The notes under the pieces: generated by a model
Database searches by the model: none
Seen by the model: only the letters and a program-made list of their open reading frames with translations
What the model was told of the DNA's origin: nothing
Assembly (NCBI GenBank): GCA_949316495.1
Contig: OX439004.1
Location: forward strand, 932,501 to 996,500
DNA length: 64,000 bases
Origin: Amphiduros pacificus
Lineage: Eukaryota; Annelida; Polychaeta; Phyllodocida; Hesionidae
Direction: 5' to 3'
In this document: positions 12,428-26,100 of the stretch, piece by piece
How positions within the stretch are numbered: the stretch's first letter is position 1
Layout: every line of letters begins with the position of its first letter
Program-made: the position numbers and the translations under genes

Positions 12428-13046
12428 AAAACGACGTAGTTTTGCCTTCTCTTTCTGGGTTCCCGAGCGACTGACCACGTCTCAATTTCTTTCCTTTATA
12501 TGAAGCTCTGGAGGTATCATTCGTGCTTCGTACATCGCCTCTAACTTAGCCCTTCTACTTCGCTATCTTCGCCCTTCTACTTCGCTACCTTCGCCTTTCT
12601 TATCTTTGCACTTCATATTCAAGTAGCCAATCAGTGAGCAGCTTACTGTAGTATATAAAGTTTGCTAAAGGCGAAGAGAGAAGATTAGAAGACGAAGGCC
12701 GAAAATAACAAAGTAGAAATGCGAAAAAAGCGAAGTAGAAGTGCGAAAAAGCAAAGTGGAAATGCGAATACAGCGAAGTAGAAATGCGAATATGGCGAAG
12801 TAGAAGTACGAATATAGCGAAACTTTAAAAGCGAAGTGCGAGGCACGAATGATACCTCCAGAGCTTCATACCTTTATATACCTATTTGAAATCTGATCAG
12901 ATCTGCCCCGCTGTCATACATTGAGCAGTTTTGAAAGTGAAAACAAGACTCGCACCAAGAAAGAAACTGAAATATACGTCCGTAATCTGCAACAATTTGG
13001 TCGCTCGTTTCCCATAAAAGACTTTGTCGCTCGACAAATTCTTATA
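12428..13046 (+). repeat. Right arm of the ~9.3-kb inverted repeat, with a MITE inside
   Basis: Matches the reverse complement of 3,724-3,980. The shared words ctgggttc, gactgaccacgtc, atctgcaacaatttgg and gtcgctcgacaaattc occur in order. The arm is interrupted at 12,499-12,870 by the MITE. Between the satellite end and this arm (12,050-12,428) I see nothing recognisable. Confidence 0.7.
12499..12870. mobile_element. 372-bp MITE with perfect 28-bp terminal inverted repeats
   Basis: Ends begin tatgaagctctggagg and finish cctccagagcttcata; the 28-bp termini are exact reverse complements. A possible 6-bp target duplication, ccttta, flanks both sides (12,493-12,498 and 12,871-12,876). The interior is made of short repeats of gcgaagtagaaa and its inverse, so the whole element folds back. 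There is no coding capacity. The superfamily cannot be named from a 6-bp duplication. Confidence 0.85.
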
Positions 13047-13059
13047 TAAGTAGAAGTAG

Positions 13060-13490
13060 TTATGCAATATTTGAAAGTTTATGTCAATAATATTTACGAA
13101 AGATACTGCATTATAATGTTCTAAATATTTTATTGTGTTTAATCACAAATGAAGAATATTTGACTCTTCTCATCTGGTATTAACCTTTTCATACACTCTG
13201 GTGAGGGAGGTGAGCGATGTTCGGCCAAACAAAAAGTAATATTTTAACCAATCTTAATATTCAATTTGAAATGCTAACTTCAAAGTGAAATGTAGAGATT
13301 AAGTTCACACATCAGTTCATAGATAACAGCAATGGTTTCCATTACCATTTCTATAAGTCTAAAATTGTATCTGGATTTGATAAATTCATAATCTATTTAT
13401 ATCTTATAATCTTGGTTTCTTATCACATCTAATTGTTGCAATTATCTGCTCCATAGCTGTTATTTAGTTGCTAATGTTCTGCGCATACAT
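13060..13490. other. Unique AT-rich spacer downstream of the mosaic gene
   Basis: No repeat, RNA or exon seen between the right arm of the inverted repeat and the polyadenylation signals. Confidence 0.4.
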
Positions 13491-13511
13491 TATATAACAA
13501 ACAAAAAATCA

Positions 13512-13547
13512 TTTATTTGATCACAATAATATAGACCTGATTTTATT
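13512..13547 (-). promoter_or_regulatory. Polyadenylation signals of the mosaic gene
   Basis: Two AATAAA hexamers on the minus strand (plus-strand tttatt at 13,542-13,547 and 13,512-13,517) lie 170-205 bp past the stop codon. They are the first such signals downstream of the Ly6 tail. Confidence 0.55.
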
Positions 13548-13579
13548 GATTTTTGTGGTTCAATTATAGAATATAACAA

Positions 13580-13675
13580 ACATCGTCTGTAAACAAGGAG
13601 GACCAAGGCTGTGGCAAACATTACGTGTAAAAAAAAGTTTGGACTCCATGTGCACGAGGATCTGTTCGAATTCAT
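13580..13675 (-). pseudogene. Duplicated copy of the Ly6 terminal exon tail inside the 3' UTR
   Basis: The minus strand reads SSCTWSPNFFLHVMFATALV then LLVYRR, closely parallel to [20 protein letters not shown] then LIYRQ of the real last exon ~140 bp upstream. DNA similarity covers about 95 bp. It lies after the stop, so it is an untranslated or alternative tail left by a tandem duplication; the hydrophobic frame is still open. Confidence 0.7.
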
Positions 13676-13716
13676 GTACTTTTAAAGACTATAATAAACA
13701 GGAGGAATTGGACCTA

Positions 13717-13945
13717 TTACTGTCTATAAATCAGGAGGGATATGGCTGTGGCAATCATGATGTGTGAAAAGCTTGGACTCCATGTACACGAGGCATCTGT
13801 AAACAGGGACATGGCTGCAGGAAGTAATCGAAAGTTACAGAAAGCTTGTTTGCAGCATACACTACACTTTCCTGGGAGTGACCCCCACACCTGGAGGATC
13901 GTGTCCAGGGGTGGCTGTATGGGGTACTCTGGCGTCTCAATCTCA
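13717..13945 (-). CDS. Terminal exon: Ly6 closing cysteines and GPI-type tail
   Basis: Contains [12 protein letters not shown], the closing CxxCC-x4-CN of Ly6/uPAR proteins. After ~20 residues comes a short hydrophobic end ([15 protein letters not shown], stop TAA), as expected of a GPI-attachment signal, though short. The CDS ends at 13,717. Two AATAAA signals lie downstream at 13,542-13,547 and 13,512-13,517 on this strand. Confidence 0.75.
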
Positions 13946-16900
13946 CTGAAAGAATCATGATGATCTAATAAACCTTCTATTATTATTATCACATATTACT
14001 TGCTTTCCATTCATAACTCTTTGGGAAATTATTTCAAAACCAGTTTAACGTTTTGTACCAGTAATACCTACAGCAGCAATGAATATTGAATGTTATTTAA
14101 GTCACCAAAGATTGGAAATATAGATGTGAAAAATATTATATTGAGGAAAACACTTCACTTTGCAATATCATCAGTGAGCTGAGCATCATACTTACGACAT
14201 GACTGAATTAATGGCTTGTTTCATGAGATCAAGGCAATGCTGGTCTTGGCTTTTTTTGCATTCTGCTTTAGAAGCACACCTAAAAAATATGTCCATTTTT
14301 GCTGAATAAAAATATTGCTTGTACTAATTGAAATATTATTATCATTTGAAAAACTATATGGGATAATTGGAATATTATCATTTTCTTTTATTTAAATATG
14401 ATATTGACCACTTTTTTGACAATTGTTTTGCAGGAAAATGTTCACCTACCCCTTGATGATTAAAGAGTGTTTATTGCTCTTATCAAAGGTGTGCATGCAG
14501 TACGGTGAGGAGGAAGGGCATTTTTTCTCTGGCCCTTTACACCCCAGGGTTGTCAGGGCATGAGATGCGTCATATTGGGCCTTGCATTGATAACATCTAT
14601 TTACTGAAATACGTGCAGAAATCATGTCATCAATAATACATCCATTCCTGATAACAGACATATCATGGAGGTCATAGTTGTTCTAGATTCCATCTCTCAT
14701 GAACCTTTTTACGTTTTAGGGGTCCATACTCTTTAATGTATATTTACAATATGTTAACTGAAATATTTACAGAAATCATGTCATGAATAATTGCCCCATC
14801 TATGTTGATGAACATATATATGGGAATAGCAAAGAATCTGTGCCTTTCTTAATTGGCTAAATTAGTAGAGTTCAGAAGGTTGTGGGTTCGACTCTCATTG
14901 CCGGTGAGGTTACATATACACTGGCTAAAAGGCTTGAAATTCAACCTGATATGGCCATTATTGCCTGAAGGGTCGTTGACATACCATTTCTCAATTATCA
15001 CATATTTGGAAGTTATACTTGATCATAATTAATTCCATCTCTCATGGTCACTGGCCTATTTATCAAGAACCGCGAAACATCAGATGGTATTTAAAGTCTT
15101 TTAAATTGAATTTATTTATACAAACTTGTTATGTCTATAACTGATATATTGAAAGGATTTTGTTGATATGTGTGTTGTTAAGATTATTTACATATCATAT
15201 TGATTTTATAAACGTGTATGTTTTTTACCACTTTTAGGCACTGAATAACCTTAGTGGTTGATGTGCCTCTAAGCAACCATTCATTCATTCATTCCATCTC
15301 TCATGAGCCTTTTTTAATGTCTTGAGAGTCTATACCCTTCCATATATAACATTTATTTATTGATAGCAATGATAGGGATGTTCTTTTTGGAGTTTAATCA
15401 CACCAAAACGTTTTCATATGAAAATCGACTTTCAGTGAGGTCTTTTTTGTTTGTATTGTTTGATTGGGGTTTTGCATCACTTTCAACATTATTTCAGTCA
15501 TATCATGATGAGACCTACTTGTATAATTTATAATGCTGCCTCACTGAATTATCATGTCACAGGTCCTTCACATGACAACCCACACAGTCACAGATTTACA
15601 AGGACAACAGGTTAACCCTTCAGGCACAGGCCTCAGCCCATATGTGAAATTATGAGTGAATCTTGGCATGTCCGGGATCAAAACCATGACCTTTGGATCA
15701 CCACAGATGAACTGGTGATAATAAGCTGGTGCTCTAACCAACTGTACCACAGCTCGTTGCTTCTCAGTGAGGTCTTTGCTTACAACATAATAAACTATCC
15801 CACACCAACAAATGGGATCTGCCTCTGTCTATGTATCATCAGGACATAAACTTTTAAATGCTGTTAATCATTTTAGGTTTCTTTATACTAGATTCAAATG
15901 CACAGATCTGCACCAAATAATAGGTTAATAACGTTATATTACTCAGTACATGGTGAACAGATATGGCTGGGAGGAAAATAAGTGATCCTGATACTTATCA
16001 TATTCATATAAAGCAGACTACATCTAGTCAGAGTTTAGACATTGTTTTGTATTTCTTTTTTCATAATATATTCTGAGTATTGTCTAAGCATTATCATAGT
16101 CTTATGTATCACCCAGATTTCCATTATTTTCATAGTATTCTGGGTAACGATTAATGAATAAAGCTTATAGTTAGTAATAATGGCCGAGGTAATTCTACCT
16201 CGTTTTTATATGTTAAAAGAAAAATCTGAAATACCAACCTCCACATGGAGTGGTTTGACAGGCAGCGTGCTCCCAAACATACGCATATTTAATGACCTGA
16301 GGGAGCATGGGATCCTGAGTGACTTCCTCGCCATTGAGGACGTTGTCCGACTCGTCTATCTCCAGGGAGCATCGTCGCCGCCGCTTGTGCTCGCCGCTAC
16401 CACATGTGCGGCTACAGCCTGACCACTGCTCCCATTCATCACACTTCTCATAGGCTGAGATAGACATCACATATCAAAGTAAAACCCTTCATTGTACGGC
16501 AGTGTACGGCAGTAAATATATTTAAATGCTTCAAACAGGAAAAAAAGCAAAACTGTTAGAAGAATTATGACTGATCTTTCTTTTAAATGATTTAAACAGT
16601 AACAAGAATAAATGATGAAGATATGTGAAGCTATTTCAAGATATGTGAAGTCTAATAGCATTTTTCTGCTATATGGGCAAAGAATTATGTGTTTCTCCTG
16701 AATTGAACATGAAGGCCAAAACAATGTCTACAAAAGAAAATAATTAATTTAATTGATTAAAATTGAACAGGCATTGTTGAGCAGGTCACATTTTTTTAGA
16801 TTGACTTTGAATTTGGTTGAAGAGTAGAATGGTTGAACAGTGGTCCGTGTGAAATGACCTGTGACCTTGGATGCCCGTATTGAAGAGAGTTATATAATGT

Positions 16901-17488
16901 ATATACTTTACCTGGACATGTTCTAAGATAGCAGCCTGAAATACCAGTGTCCTCTCCTTCACATTCCTTGCCCCCAAATATTGCTGGTGGGTCAGAACAT
17001 GTCCTATATCTGAAGGATGTCCCTACTCCACAGGTACTGGAACAAATCGACCACTCGCCCCATACTGACCAGAATCCATCTCCTGCGAGAAAAAATGTAC
17101 CCTCCATTACAGGACTTTTCTTGTTTTCTCTGTGCTATCAATGGCAGAAAGTTGCGTTCATAATTGGCCACTAGTCATGAATATTCATAAAATTAGGCCG
17201 AGCACTGGTTCGTGCTAGTTATAAAAATTCATCTTAATTTTGCTTTGGACTTGATTTGCTTTGATGTATCAGTGTCTTGGTCAGACACAGGTCATGACCT
17301 GAAGTTTGTCAATTATGATTGGATAAAGGGTCGGTTGAGTATTTAAAACCCTGAAATCTGATACCAAATACAGGGCAATGATGGCAGAGGTAGTGAGAAG
17401 AAGGAACAACTTGAAAACTACTGATGTAATGCAGAGTAGGAACAATGTCGAGTTCCCCTAGTAATATAACATGTTAAAACAATAACAA

Positions 17489-17562
<74 letters not shown>

Positions 17563-20042
17563 CCTTACTTGGAACTCCACATTCCTGTGGTTTACAGGGT
17601 TGTGTACTGTTGTAGGCGCCCTCACATTGCAGTCCTGTGCCTTTGGGAGCTGGATTATTACACAGCCGGACTCGCGTTTGTAAACCTGGACCACAAGTCT
17701 CACTGCAGCGATTCCACGCTCCCCATTTACTCCACTTGCCATCAACTACATGCATTTTTTAATTTAAAAAGAAATGCACACCTTAGTCACAGAGAGTTTG
17801 TTACACAAATTACAATCATTCTATGGAAAGGTGACTTACTGTTTTCACATTGGTTTTCGGTGCAGATGATGACATCGGATGGACTGCCGGAACAGGGTTT
17901 TCCTCCAAATTGAGGTTCAGGGTTCGTGCACTGCCTGCTTCTGGTTTGAACCCCAGTGCCGCACTGCGTCGAACACTTACTCCATGCCCCCCAACCTCCC
18001 CACTGGCCATGAACAATCTCTGAAAAATAAAAACATCAAACAACTATTAAAATTGATAGGATCCTTGCTGAATGCATAATGAAGAGTATAAAGATAGCTG
18101 ATGATAGCACTGAGGCTAGAAAGCTTTGTCCTCAATAGCCTTTTAAATAAACACTGTCTGGGATCAGTGCTCACTAAATGTTTTCATTTTTATTTTTGAG
18201 AATATCAGACTAATTTTCTTGTTCTTCAGAATTAAGCCCAATGTTCAAGGAAGTCTGAGTGACTGTAACATCTAGAAAAGAAAATTGACCATTCTTGTAA
18301 TAATTTCTCCACAATTTGTAATTGACTAAAATATGTAAATCATTTTCACAGACGTTACCGTTATTCTGAGGCCATGAAATAATCTTGGACAAATATAACT
18401 GGACAGAAAATCATTCACATTGTTGAGTGTTATGAAGAAACAGATTTGTACACTGGATGACACCTACTGAGGTCACAGGTCTTCCCCGTGTAGGCTACAG
18501 GACATGTGCATTCAAAGTTATTTTCTAGGTTTCGGCATGATGCACCATTCATACACACAATGCTCTCACATTCGTCAATATCTGCAACAAAATCCGTTAA
18601 ATTGTTTTTAAAAGTAAGAAATGATAATAGATTATCATCTAGACAAAGATAGAATTCTGAACTCAGAACTCAATGTCATTTATTCAGCCAAAATAAAATA
18701 CAGTTTGAATAACAAAATATATATAACAATATAATAATATAAATCCAGCCAGGAAGACCCCTGTTATGGTGGGGTTTTAAGCCACCGCTATCACAGGGGC
18801 CATCCTTTTTGCGGAAGGAAATGAAAATATATGACTAATTAAATTACAATTTGCTCTATTTGCATGTTCGTTATTAAGTTATCAGTAGGATATATTATAT
18901 AATCCGGAAATCATTTCTAGGGTAATGTGCATAGCTGCAGTATAATACATTTAGTTCCATATGTTTACATATCATTGAGAGTGTTTTTGAAACATCCAAC
19001 AAAAGACCTAGTTTTTACAAGGAGGAACATTAACAACATGTATTGACAACTAGTTGTTTATAGTACATACATAACATTGATCTATAGTACATTTGTCTTT
19101 ATAAGAATCAATACAGAATTTCTTAATGTATTTGGAAAATCCCTCTAAACTATGAGTGTCTATTTTGTCTAAAATGCACCCAGGGGTATTATTAACTGTT
19201 TCAGGAATTGTGTATCTTATCCATTTTCTAGCATATTCATGTTTTACCAGAGGATTTCTCATATTGTATCCAACTCTTGTACCATGAAAATGTATCTCTT
19301 TTATGTGAAGTATTGGAAGATTCAATAAATAAGATGGTAACAGCTTTTTTTTAAATTTGAATAAAATTTAAGTTCTTGTAACTTTAATATGTGGTCAAGT
19401 CTCAGAAGTTTCAATTCTTTAAATATTGGTTCAGTATGTGCGTTATGCTTCTATAGTTTGATAATTCTGACAACTTTCTTTTGTAATTTAAGTATACGGT
19501 CACATTTGTGACCCCACAGAAGTATGCCAAGATTTGAATGTGATAGTACTAGAGAATTATAAATCAGTAACTAAGTCTTTTCTGGAAGAAATTTTTTTAA
19601 TTATTAAGGATACCTATATTTCTAGAGATTTGTTTGATATCTTGTCAATGTGGTCTTTCCAGGTCAAATTCTTATTAATAGTAATGCCCAAGAAATTAAA
19701 GTGGTTAACTTGTTCAATATCAATTCCATCTATATTTAATTCTAACTTTCCAAATTTTCTTTGGGCTGTGTGGAATATAATAAATTTATGTTTAATGATA
19801 GTTTGTTTAATTTAAGCCATTCACTTACTTTGTTTAGTTCATCATTAATAGCTTGACTAGAGTTATTTTGAAATGAATTACTTGAAATTATTTTCAATGT
19901 ACTTGATAAAGTAGTATCATCTGCATGTATAATAAATTCCAAAATTTCACTTGAGTTGGTAATGTCATTGATATAAATTATAAAAAGAAGTGGTCTTAGA
20001 ATGGAACCTTGGGGGACACCTGTTTCGTAATGATGTTATTAA

Positions 20043-20114
<72 letters not shown>

Positions 20115-23100
20115 TCCAGTGAATAAAAAGGTGTTTCATGTTTCAGTCCTTCAAGGGTCTTCTTCAGGCTTAACATAGCCATAGAGAAGAGGGCTTCCAC
20201 CAATATATTTAATGAATTAACCAGTCAGGAAATTTATTGGAATGAACCAATCAAAGTGGCTCTTTCATAACAAACCTAAGGCCCTGGAGCTCTCATCTGG
20301 CCTGATTGGATGTTGGGAAGCTCTATCCTATGAATATACGCCCTTAGATACCCTTAGTTTACAGTACTCAGAAGTAAGAAAATACCCCTCCCACACCCAC
20401 ACATACACTCAGACTTCTTCTCATTATTCTCAATTGTTATGTTATATAGAGTGCATAGAATTAGGCTGATGAAGTTTACTGTTCTTCTATGATTACCTAT
20501 TGCACAGTTGATTCCTGTGTAACCTGTGCCTGTACAGTCGCACATGTATTCTCCCTCCTTGTCGGCACAGAAACCGCCATTTTGACATGGCTGACTTATA
20601 CATTCATCTATTGCTGTGAAATAGAATGATAAGTAATCTTTATATCACTAGAAGATACATATAAGGGTTAACAATCTTCACTTCATTGATTGATACCCAC
20701 ACTCAATCTAAGGAATGAACTTTTTTTGTACATAATTTATGACTGGCCATGAAGAACTTTAATTTAATATATATATATTTTTAATAGAAATGGACAATTT
20801 CTTCTGTGTGGAACTTTGATAATATCTAATATTTCTTTGAATAGAATTTTTTTCCCCATACATCCAATTTATACATTATCATTTCCCTATGTACTAGATG
20901 TGTGCACGTCTTGTTTGTGTGTAAAATGGAATTCTTACCTATTTCACAGATTGAACCCTTGTATCCAGAGCGACATTTGCAGGTAAAACCATTCTCGCCA
21001 TCTTTACACGTTGCACCATTCATGCATGGAAAAGAGACACATTCATCTATGTCTGAAAATACATAATCACTGAAACTGTGGATATTTGCTGGATGAATGA
21101 TAGTTCTGGAAGCTGAATGTGATTGTATCTGATACTTCAAGAGAGTGTTCTGCACAGATAAGATTTTTTTTCAGATCACCCTTTGCTGAGGAAACTTGTT
21201 AGATTTTAGTTACTCTTGTAGATCACCCCTATGCCGAACTACTTTCATTTTCTACCAGTTTTAGCGGAAGCACCTCAGAATTTCAGAGGAGAGAAGCATA
21301 TAATAAATGATTTACCTTAAAGATATTAAAAATTATATAACTTATGGATACTACAACAGAAATAAGGTGACATCAACATACCTATGTCACAAAGTTCTCC
21401 TTCATATCCCGGCTGGCATTGACACGTGAAGTGATTTGGACCATCGATGCACAGGGCGTCATTCCAACACGGAACAGCTGCACACTCATCAATGTCTGCA
21501 ACAAGAATGCACTTGCCATTTGGAAACATCGTTATATTTATTTTCATTTTTTTAGAATTGGGTCATTTGTACTGTAAATTAATTTGAAGAAAAAACAGAA
21601 TAATATGTCTATAACAAAATATAATGATATATTGTGTTTTAGAGGATAAAGGATCATGTGAAGATGATATTTGTATGAAGATATCTGTATGATTACATAA
21701 CAAAGGTTACCGATGTCACAGTCTGTTCCAGTGAAGCCTTCTTGACAAAGACAGGTATAGGAGTTAATATTATCCAAGCATATGGCACCATTTTGACACG
21801 GTGCATAGGGATAAACGCACTCGTTTATATCTTAAAAAACAAAACAAGCTTGTTAAACATTAAAATATCTAATATAAGAAATTGCGAGTTGTGCCATTGA
21901 GAAATCTAGTCATTTTGTAGCAACTTACAGCCACAATGTTTTTAGTGATTCACTACTTGGCTTCCGCTATCACAAAGGATGTTTCCGGATACACAATACG
22001 TGTGAATGCTTTGGCCAACATGCCTTTCACAACTTTTCAATTTCTCAAGCTGGTTCCATTCCAAAAAACATCCCTCATCATGTTTGATGCATTTCCTCTT
22101 TTAGGGAATAACATTTCGTGAATGTCAGATTTATCGATTTGGAAATAATACAGTAAGTCTCCTACCAGAACCACAGTTTTCTCCCTGATATCCATCTCCA
22201 CAAAAACACTGATAATTGTTCACGTTATCTTCACACGTGGCGTCATTCAGACACGGATTTGATTGACACTCATTGACTTCTGATAAAAGATATCAACATC
22301 ACTATGATTAATGGATTGATTAAATAAACTTTTTTGGCTATATCAGGTTAAATAGAAGCCTACCACGGGGATTCAATGCTCTATTCTTTTTGCATAGTGA
22401 CAATTCATACAAGATGGATCTGGAGACCTTGGTTCTAAATATTTTTAGGTTATAATTATATTTAATTGTAATGAATAGCTCTAAATGAATATACTAAAGC
22501 AGATTTCGTCCGCTGCACTCGCAACAGGAAAACTATAATTATAAATTGTTGATGTTCACATTTTGTCTTAAAGAAATTCCTGATAATGAAACATATATGT
22601 GAACATAATGTTTGAGTGGGATGTGTGAAAGTATCTTCACTGACCTGCATCACAGCGAGTGTACATATATCCAGGCTTGCAGTTACATCTCCATTCATTT
22701 ATCTCATCCACACACGAGGCACCATTGTCACATGGATTACTGACACATTCATTGATGTCTGCAACATAATATCTCACTTAAATTATTAGATTTATACCCC
22801 TGTTATATTTGCACCAATTTCAGTAAAGATGCCCGGATAATGTTTATTTTTTACAAAATCAACTAGCAGTTCAGATGGCCGTGAGGGCAATGGGAAATCA
22901 TCAGCTACAATTGAGCATCTTTAAGACGTCATACAGGTCAGCGGGAACTTTTATCTACAACATAAAAGTTGCCTGCGTTTCCCTGATGTCTTATCAGCAA
23001 ATATTATCCTAAACTACACGGCTGGTACCGGCAGTGTCCCGCAGGCACATCGGCAGATTATCTTAGGGGTGTCAGTGGCATCGTTGGAGTTCTGCGCATG

Positions 23101-26100
23101 CGTTGAGAGTGGAATGGCGGCTTTCATTTGAGCTCCGATAAAATCGTCCTTCTTGGTCGATTTTCTGGAGTCTATTGCTAGTCTATCGCCACACTTTCTC
23201 GCAGAGAACCCTGTCTATACAAAGGTCTATCTGATACCAGACTTATTGCAAGCTCTGACGGCAGTTTTGATTGGAAAACCGCTCGCGAGGGCGGGATCAT
23301 ACTGTGTTGTCTTTGCGAGGCACCGCGCTCACGAGTATCCACTCTTTGCTGCCAGTGTCGAGTGCTTGGTCTGATACCTTATACCCTCTGTATTCATAAA
23401 ACTTGTTGCTCTTGGTGTCTAGAATCACCTTCAGACCCATTAGCAGCATATTTTGAAATTGCAGTGATTTTCGGACTTGTTCCGACGGTGGTTGTAGATA
23501 CACAAACAAGGGGCTACTACCAGCCATTTTTTCTTGTTGTGACGCACCACCCGCTGTCCAATACACTTTCGCAAGCAACTACGTAAGTAGTTCTTTCTTG
23601 CGATATACCTATTTATAGGTATATATACCAATCTAATTTGCACGCTATTCGTGTCTGGACACTTTTTCAGACGCTTCTAGAAGCAAATTCGGCATATTGA
23701 ACTGATTTACAGTGTTTTTCGGACTTGTTCCGACGGTGGAAGAACAGAGCACTCGCTGCCTGCACCACCCGCTGTACAAAGAAAAACCGCAATCGGCTAC
23801 CTTCTTAGCCCTCTCTTGCAAAATACCTTTTGGTATAAATACCAATAGCTACAAATAAGTGGCATTTCTTTCAATTTAATATCTTGGAAGATTAAAACAT
23901 ATAGCAAAGTACTGTTCCCTTCAGTCAATGATATAATTAACTATTACGTTAGTTCAAAATACAGAACGTGTCAATCGCTCATATAGTTGACCCGTATATA
24001 TACACTTCATTGAGCTGAAGATTGAAAATTATTTCTTTTCTATTTATTATTACTATTACGATAGTAAGAATCTACCACACGTCAGCTTTTCATAATACGC
24101 TGACCCGTGATCATTATTGGGTAAATAATCTGCAATATACGGAGTTCAAAATACAGAACGTGTCAATCGCTCATATAGGAACTGACCCGTATATATACAA
24201 AGAGATTACCTACCTGTTCAATGCTACACAATCATGGCTTTGTTTGTATATGTTCGTGTTTTAACATATACAACAAGAATTCTAGCACAAATATTGAGAC
24301 TCTATCCTTGCCCCACAATGGTATAGGGTCGAGAAAAGTACTGTTATGTGATGATCATGCGAGCACGTTCAAGAAGAATTCCTCTCTGAGATATATTAAT
24401 TTTAATATCATCTCAGTTTCCCAATTTCAATCATTACATAACATTGTTGCGAACTCAAATATTAATATATTCGAGTCTGAGAAAGAAATTGAACTGTTCC
24501 CTTGTCAGTTTCGATGGGTGCTCGATACTTGTGAATACATAAAGTCGAACACACTACTATCCGTACATGGGGCAAGCAAGCTAAATTGTCAGTTCAATTT
24601 TGTTAGATATACACAAATATCGCACCCAAAGCATCTTTATTGGGAAAACATATTTATTCTGCCTCCTCGGCCACAAAAACATAGACTGAACAACAAATAT
24701 GTTGAGAGTCCATGCAATTCGTCAAAATCGTGCAGTTTTGGCAATATTATCATATCCACGCCCAACCATACCACGTGGTCTGACCAGGCCAATCACAACG
24801 TGGTGAGGCCTGCAGGGCCGGCTCTGAATACACGTGCTCGCTCTGCGCCACGTGGTCAGCCACCAATTGCAAACAAACGACATTCTCGTATTAAAAACCT
24901 TAATACAAAGGGGAAAAAAGCATTAAACATCGGTTGTTGCAATGTACAGAGCATATCTAGCAAGATCCTGCCAGTAAAAGATTACTTTAACGAGCATGAC
25001 CTTGATGCCCTGTTCATGACCGAAACTTGGATGCATGACTCCATATCTGACAAGGTTAAACAGGAACTTGAAGATGGCTCACTTAAGTTTGAGTCTTTTC
25101 CTAGGATAGGACGGACAGGGGGAGGATTAGGGATTTTATACAAATCTGAACTCCCTTTCACAACCAATAGGGCCAACCAACCAGTGGTCACCACCATGGA
25201 ACTCATGGAGTCATCCATCACATTGAGGGGAAAAAAGATAACGTTTGTGGTGATATATAGACCTGAACCATCTAATCGGAATAGATATACCTACTCTGAG
25301 TTTTATGATGAGTTCACACAGTTGGTTGCACATTATGGTTCATTGAGTCATGAGGTCATTTTCCTTGGTGACTACAACTTCCATGTCAACCTCCCCTTAA
25401 AACCTGATGTCATTAAGTTTAATGATATCCTATCTACCTTTGATCTAACACAATGGGTTCAGGAACCAACCCATAGGTTAGGGAACACCCTTGATCTAAT
25501 CATTACCTTCAGGGGTAACAAACTCCTGAAGAGCCACCTGGTGGATGAATACTTATCTGATCATAAAATGATTAAGATATACCTTGATATTTCACCTCCA
25601 AAACCCCCCAAAAAATCTATCAAATATAGGAATTTCAAGGGATTAGATCTTGAGGCCCTAAGGAGGGACATCAAATCCCTAACTGGTAGAGACACAAAAT
25701 GGGAACACTTATCCTTGAATGACATGGTAAATTACTATGACAGGGAACTCACATCACTCATGGATAAACATGCTCCTATCAAGGTTGCCAAGGTCACTCA
25801 GCGCAAACCTGTACCTTGGATGAGTGACCAATTAAAGCTGGAAAGGTCTCTCAAGAGGAAACTTGAGAGGAAAATGAACAAGACTGATTCTCAGATTGAT
25901 AAAGAATTATACAAGTCTCAGAGAAATAAGTATAATTCCTTGCTGAAATCGTCTCAATCTACATATTTTTCCAACCTGGTTGAGGAAAATAAACATGACC
26001 CAAAAAAACTTTTTAGAGTCATAGACACAGTCATGCACAAGAAAAAGGACACACCAATGCCCCAAACTGACTGTGATGTCACTCAAGCTGAGAAGTTTAT

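Noticed and set aside
17458-17913. Frames rich in IYIYIY across the TSP1-2 exon
   Set aside because: Translations of the (AT)n microsatellite; the true frame is the TSP1 exon.
24022-24264. 80-residue frame starting with a hydrophobic, signal-like segment
   Set aside because: Lies in the LINE 5' region with no counterpart in the sibling element; likely chance.
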